A stretch of 64,000 nt of DNA from Zygnema cylindricum (taxonomy: Eukaryota > Streptophyta > Zygnematophyceae > Zygnematales > Zygnemataceae). Location: NCBI GenBank assembly GCA_037447655.1, contig JBBHKE010000589.1, positions 310,001 through 374,000 of the forward strand. Reading direction: 5' to 3'. Below, piece by piece: positions 24,401 to 35,187 of this stretch; position 1 is the stretch's first letter, and each line of letters opens with the position of its first letter. The translations under genes were made by a program, and so were the position numbers. The notes beneath the pieces were generated by a model. The model saw nothing but the letters and a program-made list of their open reading frames with translations. It was not told the origin of the DNA and ran no database searches.

Positions 24401-25352
24401 CCCTCTTCCTCCCTCCCCCTCTTCCTCCCTTCCCCTCTCTCCGGCTCTCCCACTCCCTCTCCCTTTCCCTCTCCCTCTCCCCTCCCCCTACCCTCCGCCC
24501 CCCCTATCTCCCTCCCCCTTTCCCCCCCATCTCCCTCCCCCTCCCCCTACCCCTCCCCCTCCCCCTCCCCCTCCCCCTACCCCTCCCCCTCCCCCCCCCC
24601 CCTCTCCCTCTTGCTCTCGCTCTCTCCTTCTCCCCCTCCGACTGTCCCTTTTTATCTTTGTTTACCTATTTCCTACCGCCCCCATGCTGACTATTCATGG
24701 GAATGAAACCTCTTAAAATATCTTCCCTTGTTCGTGAAGAGTTGCCCAATGATAGGCCTTTTTACGGGGAGGGATGGAGATGAACTGGATGGTGGGAGGG
24801 AGAGGGAGAGGGAGCAGGTGGTACCATTATCGGACTCCCGGGAGGCTTGGAAATCCGCCATGACCATCTCAAAGATCTCGTTACCTCGGGTGTACTGCCT
24901 TTCTATGAGGTACAAACTCGCAACACAGGCATTCTGTATTATACGGATGTGTCCTCAGACAGCAAGGACAACGGGAGAACAATCTAGTCGTTGGTTTCCA
25001 GAATTTGCCCTACAGCAAAGTCTCATAAATCACATGAGCAGACCTAGTTTGTGGGTTCACCGTGAGTTTCATCAACTTTTTCGTCTTTTTCACACAGGTC
25101 CGTGGCCGAGAGGTAGTGCTCTACTGGCGCACGATGGCGCCATGTGGCAGCTTGCAACTTCGCCTCCAAGCGGAGGCTGCTGTTCCCGGGCGATTCACAG
25201 GACAGGCGTCACGCGCCTACGAATACTATTCGCCGAAAGCACGTCATTGGTCGTCCCCCTTGCACTGCTCCATCGCACGACATGGAAGGCCGCGCTCCGT
25301 TCCGCTGGAGGACACTGATTCGGTTTCAGTGAACATGGCTGCCTCTGTTTAG
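16371..25352 (+). CDS. Alpha-2-macroglobulin family protein (thioester protease trap)
   Basis: A large protein (about 1,650 aa) of the A2M/complement superfamily. Members trap proteases by a bait region and a reactive thioester, usually outside the cell. Deduced exons: 16371-16921, an unclear segment near 17008-17079, 17434-17940, 18091-19728, 19970-20614, 21173-21307, 21610-21822, 22023-22184, 22417-22776, 23047-23274, 24207-24353, ~24811-24909, 25098-25352 (TAG). From 17434 all join in phase 0, giving 1,462 aa. Evidence: hydrophobic N-terminal stretch (~16420-16520); DKEVYRPGETLFVR (first MG domain); GWRRF; FDLSDSITSF; the thioester HGCFEQTSATVYPN (Cys codon 21266); GGFEWFG, EALTAYALMEF and AYIVWALASAGY of the thioester domain; C-terminal GREVVLYWR, VPGRFTGQASRAYEYY. 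The GCFEQTS form resembles bacterial-type members. No in-frame ATG precedes the first block and an in-frame TAA lies upstream of the 17008 segment, so the N-terminus is unresolved. Confidence 0.88.
21443..21482. repeat. TA microsatellite in an intron
   Basis: A run of alternating T and A (about 20 dinucleotides with small interruptions) in the intron between the thioester exon and the next alpha-2-macroglobulin exon. CACA-rich sequence follows it. Confidence 0.9.
24360..24640. repeat. Long polypyrimidine tract in an intron
   Basis: About 280 bases almost purely C and T (CCCTCTCC, CCCCTACCC motifs) in the intron of the alpha-2-macroglobulin gene between exons ending 24353 and starting ~24811. 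Apparent proline-rich frames here are by-products of composition. Such tracts can form triplex or quadruplex-like structures. An effect here is only conjecture. Confidence 0.85.
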
Positions 25353-27533
25353 TTGGAGCGAAACTGGTTTACTTTTTTTCTGTCGGTGCTTAGACTTTAG
25401 TTTTGTAGATCTATAGAGTATTTTACGCTGTAAGCTAAAGGTAATTAGCGTAGGGCTATTGTAGATGCACAGGATAGCGTTGGGGCATAGCTGTTTAAAT
25501 TTGTTACTCTGAGGTTGTTTTGTATGTTGCGTTTTATGGTGAAGGTTTTGGTTTAGATCAGTAGATTTCCCTTTTTTTTTCCAGTTGTTTCATTTTAGGT
25601 CTTCATTCCTCGATACTTGGTGTTCTCAATTTTTTCCCAATGAGCTTAAGGTTTTTATATTTTGTTATCTTGCAAAGTTGTTTTCATGTGAAATTATTCC
25701 TTTCTCCTATCCTGCACAATAATCCATTGTTTTTCCAGGTTTCCACTTTGCTCACTGTGGTGAGATGGAAACCTTTATATCTGACAGTGATGTTTTTCTA
25801 CTGGTACATTCCAGACCAAAACCGAGTCTTCAAACATGGAACTCGATCTTTAGACGGTAGAAATGGATGAGTTCCGCATGTCGAGGAATAATCCATCAAG
25901 AGCAACGACAAAAGAGGCACCAAAAGATGCTGACTTTTTCATTTTCTTTTTGATGTGCCCATGCAAACCCAATGTATTGGTGATCTACCAATATGATACC
26001 GAAACACTGATGCAGTAAACAAATTTAGGGTTTTGAGTGAAGGAGGGAGGATGGGGAGGAAGGGAGGAAAGGTGGAAGAGGAGATCAGAAGGGAAAGTGG
26101 GAGAGAAGGCAAAAGGAAGGTAGAAAGGAAGGCGGGTGGGAGTGTTGGACAAAGAGAGAGAGAGGGAGTGAGGAAGGGAGGGAAGGAGGGAGGAAGGTAA
26201 GAAAAAGATAAAACAACACTAAGTTTGGTAGAAAAAAAAACAGTAAACTGGCATCAGAACAGCTAGACGACAGTTGCAAATTGTAATGATAAACTTTATT
26301 AGAAATGCGAAGCGTGGTGACGGAGTGGGAGAAAACACAAAACCAAGGTGAAGATGAGGAGGAAGGTCAAAAAAAAGACCCAACAATCTTACAAAATATG
26401 AATGAGGAACAGAATCCAACAAAACCTAGTAAAGCTGCAGAATCTAAAAAACCCAGGCCCAAAAAACCCAACCACGCCCACTAAATGGCAAATGCAGGCG
26501 GTCACATAAAGTACTCACCAGTGGATGGTTGCAATTGAGTATTAGTGACAAATTATGGCAATACTAAGCTGTGAATCGATGTATAGTAAAGAAAGTATTT
26601 GCCTTCAATTGCTATTAATTTTAGTTTAGAGATGACGAGACTGGACTGAACATAATGTGTCATAAACAAAAACTTAGTTCTTACGAGTACTGTTTAGGGT
26701 CGAAGGTCAAAAATCAAGCAGTACAGGGATGATGTTATCAACCTCAATGGCAAATTCTTTACACGGTAATGCTGAGAGAAACGCGCTTTTGGTAAAATAA
26801 TAACCAGCGCGGATGCACATCGGTATAAAAGCAATAAGAAATATTGCAAAAATTCTTCATTATATATTTGCCAAAAGCTAACCCGAATGAAGTGGAGAAA
26901 ATCAGTTATGCCACACTGCAGCTTAACATATTCGATTAACCATACCAGACCGCACAGCAACTAATCGCGATGAGTATTTACACAAAGACAACACTAATTT
27001 TTTTAATTCCAAACTCATTTCTCTCATGTCGGATGGCATATACTGTCCATGACCTTCCACAGGTGGCATCCGGAGGTGGTTCCAACAGGACAAACGGATG
27101 TTCTTAGGGTTAAGGGTCAGGAACTGCAGGCAGTTTCATTATGGATTGGAACCTAAGGATTTCCTCCAACAGCTAGAAGGAGAACCCTCGTCTTCATTTC
27201 ACTTCCAAACCTTCAACTCTGCTTTGTGTGGATGAGACGTATGATGCACGAATACCGAAAAAGCTACAAAAATAAGAAGAAGCGCAGCTAGAAGTGGCCC
27301 ACGGAGATGACGGAATGGATTGACATAGCACCACCGCAAGGCGTGGTTTGAAGACTCACAGCGGAGTGAGGCTTGAGGCTCAGCCACGTTCCCTTGGTTG
27401 GTTCTTTGGAGAAGAGTTCCCTCTCTCCCTAGCCTTTAAAATCAGAGAATTTGGACAATCCTAGCCACAGTTATGGCATGTCAAAGGTTCCCTTCCGGTA
27501 TGTGTAAGGGGAACGTTGGTGACTTAGGGTACG
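25353..27533. other. Intergenic region, purine-rich tract, no gene
   Basis: This follows the stop codon of the alpha-2-macroglobulin gene and presumably starts with its 3' UTR. A purine-only-biased tract (GGGAGGAAGG type) runs at 26041-26200. Short open stretches on both strands have no recognisable motif. I see no RNA gene. Confidence 0.5.
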
Positions 27534-27683
27534 GCCCCATGTGGCTAGGTACGGGTTATTTTCTGTCGTTTTCCTTTGAAATTTAGTGCCGTACTGCTAA
27601 AGTTGCAACCATACGAAGAAGTCGCAAATTTGTAGAGTACAATTTGCGTCATCCTCGAACGTAGGATGTACAAAAAGTTATAA
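27534..27683 (+). repeat. Inverted-repeat arm, partner at 33779-33927
   Basis: Begins TTAGGGTACGGCCCCATGTG and continues through CGTACTGCTAAAGTTG and TTTGTAGAGTACAATTTGCG. The same sequence, diverged, appears inverted at 33779-33927. No matching target duplication is visible, so these may be the ends of one 6.4-kb nested element or two separate copies. Confidence 0.6.
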
Positions 27684-27898
27684 GATGGAGATAAAAGTCA
27701 AACCATGGAAAACCTGACCGTATTTTGATTTGGAAACCCTAGAACCTATAGCTGGCGTCACGTGAAATCCAGTTATATAAAAATGCATTGCAAGGACGCA
27801 TCGGAAAACAGTGGATAAACAAAGAAAAGAATGAATATTCATGTGTAAGTTAACAGTGAAAAAGAGAGCATGGAGAAGAAAAAACAGAAATAATTCAA

Positions 27899-28674
27899 GG
27901 GAATATTGCTAATCGCAGAGACTATTTTTGCTGCGCGCAGGTACACCGTGAATCACTATTAGCGTACATGACGCTAATTTGGGTACCCCTTTTTTTGGGG
28001 CAAATTCTCAAATAGAGTAAAGTACGCTAAATGTTTTTGCACGTTATTTGAGGTACCCCGCTCAATACGGTTTATAACTGTAATATAATGTCCTTTTAAA
28101 TAGTGTGGTGTACGGACTGCCAGATATGTACTATTCCGTACCTTCTTTAATTTAAAAGTACAGAAAATTTAATAATATATAATTGCGTAAATATTTTCCG
28201 GCATACGCAGATGTCAAAAAAACGCGACGGCGTACGATTTGAACAATTTCGTACATGTACATGTTTTAGTGTGGACATATTATGTGCCGAAATTTTTTAC
28301 AAAGCAGTTTACAAATTAGAGTACATGATAAATTAGTATCATGGTGTACCCGAAAAAACACAATTTACCGTAAAGTACGCTAATTGTTTCATTACGCTAT
28401 ATTTTTTATTACGCTAATAGCGATTCACGGTGTAGTTGTCAGAAATTGTACATTTGAAGTACAGTTTCGTACTGGCTACGTACCTTTAATTTCAGATCTG
28501 ACGGTCAATCCGTCGAACAACTTTGACTGGCGGAATATTGTACCGGCGGTTAAAAAAGTGTCGCGCTTGCAAACGTCGACCGTCATAAAAAAAAAAAAAA
28601 TCACACGGCCGGCGCAGGTTTACTGTAACCAAACTGCGGCAGCCACATATAAATAAAATGGCTGCACGCAGGTA
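27899..28674 (+). repeat. Foldback/MULE-like arm, copy A, carrying a MITE
   Basis: Starts GGGAATATTGCTAATCGCAG and, apart from a MITE at 27944-28432, matches the arm at 29615-29875 and the inverted arms at about 30290-30610 and 31082-31357. It ends at AAATGGCTGCACGCAGGTA, where a second MITE end begins (28675). No coding content. Confidence 0.7.
27944..28432. mobile_element. 489-bp MITE inserted in arm A, TA target
   Basis: Left CACCGTGAATCACTATTAGC, right end the inverse of CACCGTGAATCGCTATTAGC, flanked by TA at 27942-27943 and 28433-28434. The uninterrupted target (CTGCGCGCAGG-TA-GTTGTCAG) is present in the inverted arm near 30570-30590, so the insertion point and the TA duplication are shown within the window. 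Confidence 0.9.
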
Positions 28675-28720
28675 CACCACGCATCGTTATTAGTGTCAAG
28701 GTTTAAATAGGGTGGAAGTA
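28675..28720 (+). mobile_element. Left end of a further MITE at the arm's second site
   Basis: CACCACGCATCGTTATTAGT follows directly after GCACGCAGGTA, as at 29876. No inverse right end was found before 29615, so this copy is truncated or disrupted. The end coordinate is arbitrary. Confidence 0.5.
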
Positions 28721-29614
28721 AATTTACCGTAATTGATGCTAATTAAGAATTTGAAATTAAAAAAAAAGGGTGTATTCTAATTTCAGCGATAATGCTAATT
28801 TGGAACAGCAAAAATGGAAAATTTTCTGTACGATTATACACATTATTATATGTATTCATACAAAATACTAGAAATCGTACACCGTCGTGAACTTTTTAAT
28901 ATCCGTACATGTCGGACTATTTTACGTGTCAGACCAATCCCGTTTTTTTAGCGCACGATCCTTTGCGTGCGCGTCTGATTTAATTCAATTTTTGTAAAAT
29001 TTCCACTTGAAAAAGTACATTTATGTACGGTTTGACACATGTCTTACACCACACTATTTAGATATTACTGTAATTTCGTTCTTTACGCTATTTTGTACGG
29101 TACCTTAATTAACGTCAAGGAAAAATTAAAAGCATGTATCCTATTTGGGGAAAAAAATCAAAATTTTATACAATCGTCACAAACGTAAGTTACGATTACG
29201 TTCTTACACATAGGGACACTTGAAAAGCGGGTCCGCCGGATCCGCGCTAAAATACAAAGTAAGTTCGCTAAGTTACAAGTACATGGGGACATACCCTTAT
29301 ACCTCACTTTTCGTCTGATGTAACCATACCCTAAGTTTGAACACAAGCCTACATTTTATCACTTAAAATAAAACAGGTAGGTGAAAGGTACAAAAGGTAC
29401 ATTACTGTACCTTTATACGTGTCACTTCTTCGTACGATTTCCGGCAACGCCTGATAAACAAAAAGCCTTAAAAGTTAAAAGTGCTCAAAAGTGTGCGAAT
29501 ACTATATATTTTTTAAACTATATATATAACCCTCGTACTATATACGTACTATACGTTTTTCCTCGGTTCTGTACGGAATGACATGATTATATTTCTTTAT
29601 AAAGGTTTAATTAT

Positions 29615-30610
29615 GGGAATTGCTAATCGCAGAGACGATTTTTGCTGCGCGCAGGTAGTTGTACAATTTCGTACAAGCTACGTACCTTTAATTTCAGATC
29701 TGACGGTCAATTCGTCGAACAACTTTGACTGGCGGATTATTGCACCGGCGGTTCACAAAGTGTCGCGCTTGCAAACGTCGACCGTCATAAAAAAAAAAAA
29801 TTCACACTGCCGGCGCAGTTTTACTGTAACCAAACTGCGGCAGCCACATATAAATAAAATGGCTGCGCGCAGGTACACCGCGAATCGTTATTAGTGTCAA
29901 AGTTTAAATAGCGTAAAAAAATAATTAGTGTTACTGATTCTAATTTAGTTCGAGAAACGTGGCAGATTATGGTCCACGTAATTAAATAGAGTTGCTAATT
30001 TAATTACAAAAATCATGTATACTAATTGCGGAAAAAAATCAAAATTTTAGGAACCCTAATTAGAGTTATATACTGTAATAACGATTCGCGGTGTAGTTTA
30101 TCACTTCACGTTAGCCGCAAAAATGAAATCAACTCGTTGTCACCGTGGACGTGACGACGTGTCATTTTAGTTTCATCGATATTTATACGCGGGCAGTCGG
30201 GTACGCAGTTTTATTTTGTACGAAGTTTATTTGGTTTCGTGCGAGTTTACACATGTACGTCGTCCTTTAATATGTGTCCAAGTTCAATGTAACGGATCGC
30301 GAGTTGATTTCATTTTTGCAGCAAACTACCTGCGCGCAGCCATTTTATTTATATGTGGCTAACGCAGTTTGGTTACAGTAAACCTGCGCCGGCCGTGTGA
30401 AATTTTATTTTTTTTATGACAGTCGACGTTTGCAAGCGCGACACTTTTTTAACCGCCGATACAATATTCCGCCAGTCAAAGTTGTTCCACGGATTGACCG
30501 TCAGATCTGAATTTAAAGGTACGTAGCCTGTACCAAATTGTACTTCAAATGTACAATTTCTGACAACTACCTGCGCGCAGCAAAAATCGTCTCTGCGATT
30601 AGCAATTCCC
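29615..30610. mobile_element. Foldback element with long inverted arms, 9-bp target repeat
   Basis: Both ends read GGGAATTGCTAATCGCAGAG in inverted orientation. Arms of about 300 bp (left 29615-29875 plus 30094-30136, right ~30290-30610) flank a ~150-bp centre. The 9-mers outside are TTTAATTAT (29606-29614) and TTTATTTAT (30611-30619), an 8/9 match. Long TIRs and a 9-bp target repeat are typical of Mutator-like (MULE) non-autonomous elements. It encodes nothing. A 218-bp MITE sits inside the left arm. Confidence 0.75.
29876..30093. mobile_element. 218-bp MITE in left foldback arm, TA target
   Basis: Ends CACCGCGAATCGTTATTAGT and the inverse of CACCGCGAATCGTTATTACA, with TA at 29874-29875 and 30094-30095. 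The right arm of the same foldback element (around 30326-30345) shows the empty site CTGCGCGCAGG-TA-GTTTG. Confidence 0.9.
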
Positions 30611-30756
30611 TTTATTTATACAAGTAAATCAACGCCCGTTACACGGGCATGTACTCTGTCCAATTTATCATGCCTGTTACAAAAAACGAGCACCAGTACC
30701 TTATCCTTGGATGGTCCCGTACATTTTCCTGTAGTCGTTCGTAGAGTGACGGCAAC

Positions 30757-30936
30757 GTTAGATTGTGCCAGCGGTACGGCGGTCGCGGCAACATTGGATT
30801 GTGGCAGCGGCACGGCGGTCGCGGCAACGTTGGATTATGCCAACTGCACGATGGTCGCGGCAACGTTGGATTGTGCCAGCGGCACGGCGGTCGCGGCAAC
30901 GTTGGATTGTACCGCTGCGGGCTGCAATGTCACGTT
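30757..30936. repeat. 36-bp minisatellite, four full copies plus partial
   Basis: Units start at 30757, 30793, 30829, 30865 and 30901. The core reads GTTGGATTGTGCCAGCGGCA followed by CGGCGGTCGCGGCAAC. Because 36 is a multiple of three, all forward frames stay open and give 12-residue repeats. This is a compositional by-product, not gene evidence. Confidence 0.9.
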
Positions 30937-31081
30937 GTGCCAGCGGTACATCGGTCTTTACTGCTGACGGACAGCAACGTTAGATTGTGCAAGCGGTAAG
31001 GCCGTCCGTACTGCGGACGGACAGAAAAAAAACAAGACAGGCACACCGCCTGTATAAGGGTTTTTAGAAAGGTGAACGAAG

Positions 31082-31357
31082 TTCTTTTATTTATATGCTG
31101 ATGTGGCTGCCACAATTGGTTACAATAAACCTGCGCCGGCCGTGTGATTTTTTTTTTTTTTTATGACGGTCGTCGTTTGCAAGCGCGACACTTTTTTAAC
31201 CGCCGGTACAATATTCTGCCAGTCAAAGTTGTTAGACGGATTGACCGTCAGATATGAACTTAAAGGTACGTAGCTTGTACGAAATTGTACTTCAAATGTA
31301 CAATTTCTGAAAACTACCTGCACGCAGCAAAAATCGTCGCTGCGATTAGCAATTCCC
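31082..31357 (-). repeat. Foldback/MULE-like arm, copy D, solo
   Basis: Inverted copy of the arm described at 27899 and 29615, ending GATTAGCAATTCCC at 31357. Its CAGG-TA target site is empty (AACTACCTGCACGCAG). The far end is truncated, and the bases outside it do not match those outside copy A. Confidence 0.65.
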
Positions 31358-31621
31358 TAAAGGTAGACATATGATTGATAAAAAAATGAAATGAGAGCGA
31401 TTAAAGGAAACTGCAAACAGCCAAAGAAAAGACCTACAAGGGAAAGGTTGAATAGTAAGGGTACGACCCCATGAGATTGTAACTTAGCCAACTTCGGTAT
31501 TTTTAGCGCAGATCCGGCGGACCCGGATTTCAAGTGTCCCTATGTGTTACAACACAAATGGTTATGCCATCGCAATTGTTGCAATAAAGACTTTTCTTTG
31601 TTTTTGTAACAACGACATTAT

Positions 31622-32582
31622 TAGGGCACTTTCCCATGTAACCGAAACTTTAGTCTTGTAACTTTGTTTTTAGCGAAGATTCTTTGTACTAATTTAAGAG
31701 CATGCCTATGTAAAGAAATGAAATCGTTACTTTAGATTGTGATAAATGTAAGCGTGGGTTTAATTCCTGACGGGTGTAGACGACCACAAAACTAGCGACT
31801 ATTGATGACGTTTACAAAATAGCGACGGTCGTAGACGTCTAGTCGTTTGTGACATTGTAGATGTTTAGGGTTGTGACAATTTGATTGCACCCTCACTTAT
31901 GATAGCATTGACGCCACTAATTCGAAAACATTCCGCCATGGTTTCTTGATTTTGTTTTCTCGTCCGTTCTCACTATACTTGCCATGAATATAAGCTAAAG
32001 AACAACCAAATTTTTTTTTTTTTAGAGATATTTCATTTGATACCTTTCTTGCCTTTTTCCATTGCAATAACTGTGAGGTAAGCGGATTAGTGGGAGGGAA
32101 AGGGAGAGGGAGAGGGGCGCTTTCACGAACTTCACTTTTGCGAAATGGCGTTAGTTAGTCAAGACCCCTTCCACGGCCCCTATACGGGAAAAAGCGCACG
32201 GAAAAAAGTCACGCACAAGCTGGAAACGTGCAGTGGGTTTTTTTATTTGTTACTCCGCGCACAAAAATTGTCAAAAAATCCCAACACTTGCAACAACATC
32301 TGCCTATTTGCTCACCTCATGGAACTATATTTAAAATCACCTCGCGAGGTGGTTTTATATAAAGTTTGAAGATGAGCTAAAAGGAAGCGAAATTGGGTCG
32401 AAACGCGCTAAACGAATAACTACATCGCGCTAGACGACAAATAGCAGTACATATAAAGTTCCAAGGTAACGCAACTTGTACGGTGGTAACTTCAATTTTT
32501 TGGTACGGCTGCGGACTTTAAGGTTTTTTTCTAAGTAATGGAGGAAAACGACAAAAACTTTAGCACATGGGAAAGTGCCCTT
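31622..32582. mobile_element. ~960-bp TIR element, GGGCACTTTCCCATG family
   Basis: Left end TAGGGCACTTTCCCATGTAA, right end the inverse of TAAGGGCACTTTCCCATGTG. Just inside, CGAAACTTTAGTCTTGTAAC matches the element at 35208. No coding sequence recognised and no clear target duplication. Confidence 0.6.
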
Positions 32583-33027
32583 ACTTAAGTTTGCGAGGAT
32601 TCTATACGTCGACAATGCGTGTGACGCCTGTCATCGTCTACAATTTGTCTTGCCGCACCGTATTTTTTCGAAACTTTTTGAAGCGTCGCAAAACACATCG
32701 TAATTTTTGTTACAATTTGGTTTGTCGCATGTCATTGCGTGACATCGTAGATGTACAACCTTGCAGCCGTGGCTGTACGACATGCCTTTGCGTAAACCTC
32801 TCCTGTCCCACCGCCATGACTTTGCAGATTTTTCACCTTTCCCTAAAATGACACTGCCGCATCAAGACCTCTGCAAAAAGAAACTTACAAAATGCTAGCG
32901 GACAAAAACAAACAACCTTGTACTTTTTTACGTCGTCAAAACTTTTGAAAACTTTTCACACGTGGAAATATGTTTTTCTATTTGTCAAAGTGATTTCAAT
33001 TTATTTAAAACACATCGGGTTATAAGA

Positions 33028-33724
33028 TAAGGGTGGACTTCCATTAGGCGTCTCAGTAATTGTACGGAAAAATTTACCGAGGGGCATGCCTTCCATTAGG
33101 TCGCGTATGTAAACCACTTTTTAATTGCGTGGCTCATGGTGGTTGGTAACACGTAAGTTAATATTCGATGCTCAAAAGTCAAAACCTTGAAAGAATTTTC
33201 GAACGCAATGTCATAACGCAATATCTGTACGAGCGGAGGTAATATATGTACCTGCGGAGGTAATCAATGACTCGTACAAAGGGCATTAAATATACTACCC
33301 AAAATTTCAAAACGCAACGACAATAAGGCGGCCGCAAACTTTGGTAGTGGGAGTGTGACGGGATAATTTCGGCGGATTTGCAGCCACCCTGGCGGAAGGC
33401 ACATGGCCCTTGCGACGTGTACCCACATACGTGCGCGCTCATCCTGGATTCTTTTTACCTTTTCCACACGGCCTATTTTTACACGTTCTGTATTCGAGAA
33501 CTCTCCTCACTGTACACGGTCTTAACAAACTGTAGGGTTGGTGACGTGGCGTCACGGATAGAAAGTGTTATTTGATCCGACGGTCCTTATTTACGCCTAC
33601 AACCTTGGACAATTTTATGTAATGTTGTTTTCGTTGAAAACAAGAAAAATCTGTACGAACCTGTACGAAACGGTACGGCCTTCAATAAAAAACCCCAATT
33701 TTTCGCTAATGGAAGTCCACCTTA
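33028..33724. mobile_element. ~700-bp TIR element, GGACTTCCATTAGGC family
   Basis: Left TAAGGGTGGACTTCCATTAG, right the inverse of TTAAGGTGGACTTCCATTAG. The TIR core CTTCCATTAGG is repeated about 70 bp inside the left end. The same layout occurs in the element at 49956-50972. No coding sequence. Confidence 0.65.
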
Positions 33725-33778
33725 AGTTTGAAAATGACGTGACAGTGGGTAGAAAAAACACAAGATGACAAATTTTCG

Positions 33779-33927
33779 TACATCCTAAGTTGGGATATGA
33801 CGCAAATTGTACTCTACAATTATGCGATTTCTTCGTACGACTACAACTTTAGCAGTACGGTGCTAATTTTAACGGGGGAAAACGACAAATAAAAACCCGT
33901 ACTTAGCCACATGGGGCCGTACCCTAA
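33779..33927 (-). repeat. Inverted-repeat arm, partner of 27534-27683
   Basis: Ends CACATGGGGCCGTACCCTAA. Read on the minus strand it matches 27534-27683 with scattered differences. Confidence 0.6.
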
Positions 33928-34260
33928 TATTTCGATATCTCGCTATTACAATTGAAATCGGATTATTATGTCTATTTGGATTGGCGTAATTTTGTGATGC
34001 AAATTGGGGCGGCGACTTTGACACATGAAAGTGAACGTTTGGTTTTTCCTTATGTTCTTGGCGGCGCGTCAATTTTGTTGAGTTCGCGCTTTCAACCGAC
34101 AGTTGCTTTTAACCAAAGCTGAAAATATGGCGGCGTTTCATACATCCACAACGTCGATTTGGATTAACGCGATGTTTGGCGAATTGAGCGTTCTTATTGG
34201 TTGTTATCTTTCACTGACAGTATGAGGGCGTGTCCCCATGTGTTTCAAGTAAGGGTTTTT

Positions 34261-34270
34261 NNNNNNNNNN
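34261..34270. other. Assembly gap (10 N)
   Basis: Ten unknown bases. The true gap size is probably arbitrary. The sequence on either side has no recognised gene. Confidence 1.
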
Positions 34271-35187
34271 TTTATGGTATTGTAAGCGGGGTTAGGTCAT
34301 CGATGAGTATTGTTACCAGGGTTGTGACATTTATGAGTACGATAACTTGAGGATCATTGTAAGGGACCATTGTTATGAGTAGCTACTGGATTGGGGCGAA
34401 TGTTATGGTATTTTATTTACCAGGTGAAAAAGAAAAATGAATATTTCAATTATTTGCAGGGAGCTCAAGTCCAAACATTAAGTGCGTCACTTTGTTGTTC
34501 GTCTGATAATTAGCCGATGCGGGAAATAAAAAAAAACCTCTTATAAAAAATAAGCCTCTTATTGGACATCTAAGATACATAAAACGTCGGTAAAGAGGCT
34601 CGTCCTATTGGCAGTGGTAATAATATCTGCGGCTGAAGATGGGAAGGCCCTGGGCATCATCTTGAAGGGGAAAGGAGGAGAGGAGTTTCTCCACTTGGAG
34701 CGTGACATCTGACGCGAGTGGCAAGAAAAGCACTGCGGTAAACGATATTGAAGAACAGAAATGAACGGACTCCATGAATTGCAACGGATTTGCATATTAA
34801 CGCCACGTGTCAATTTGTTAGCGACATAAGATTATAATTTGATGCCTGAATTTTAGTAGGTCTTTGGTTAACCGGATGCGCCGCCGTTTACTGCTATTAA
34901 TAAATGTAAAAGGTACAATGGCAAGTGATCTCCGTACAAGAGTAGAAATAGAAGGCAAAATGAGGTCGATCGTGTTATGAGACCAAACAAACAAAAAATT
35001 GAGAACAAAAGTGAAGAAAACAGGATTAGAGTTGATAACCTTGATTTCGTGGATCTTTTGACACATTAATTTTTAACGCTAATAGCGATGGGCGGTGTCC
35101 TCGCTGATAAGATAACGACACAAATCTCTGAAAGTCGGACCAAAAACTTAATTAACTGGAACGCTGTCACTTTCGAGTTTCGACGCT

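Noticed and set aside
24231-24716. Proline-rich extension of the A2M reading frame
   Set aside because: It is intron sequence read through the polypyrimidine tract. Family similarity stops at the donor near 24353 and resumes at ~24811.
30639-30999. Overlapping repetitive frames on both strands
   Set aside because: Created by a 36-bp tandem repeat whose length is a multiple of three.
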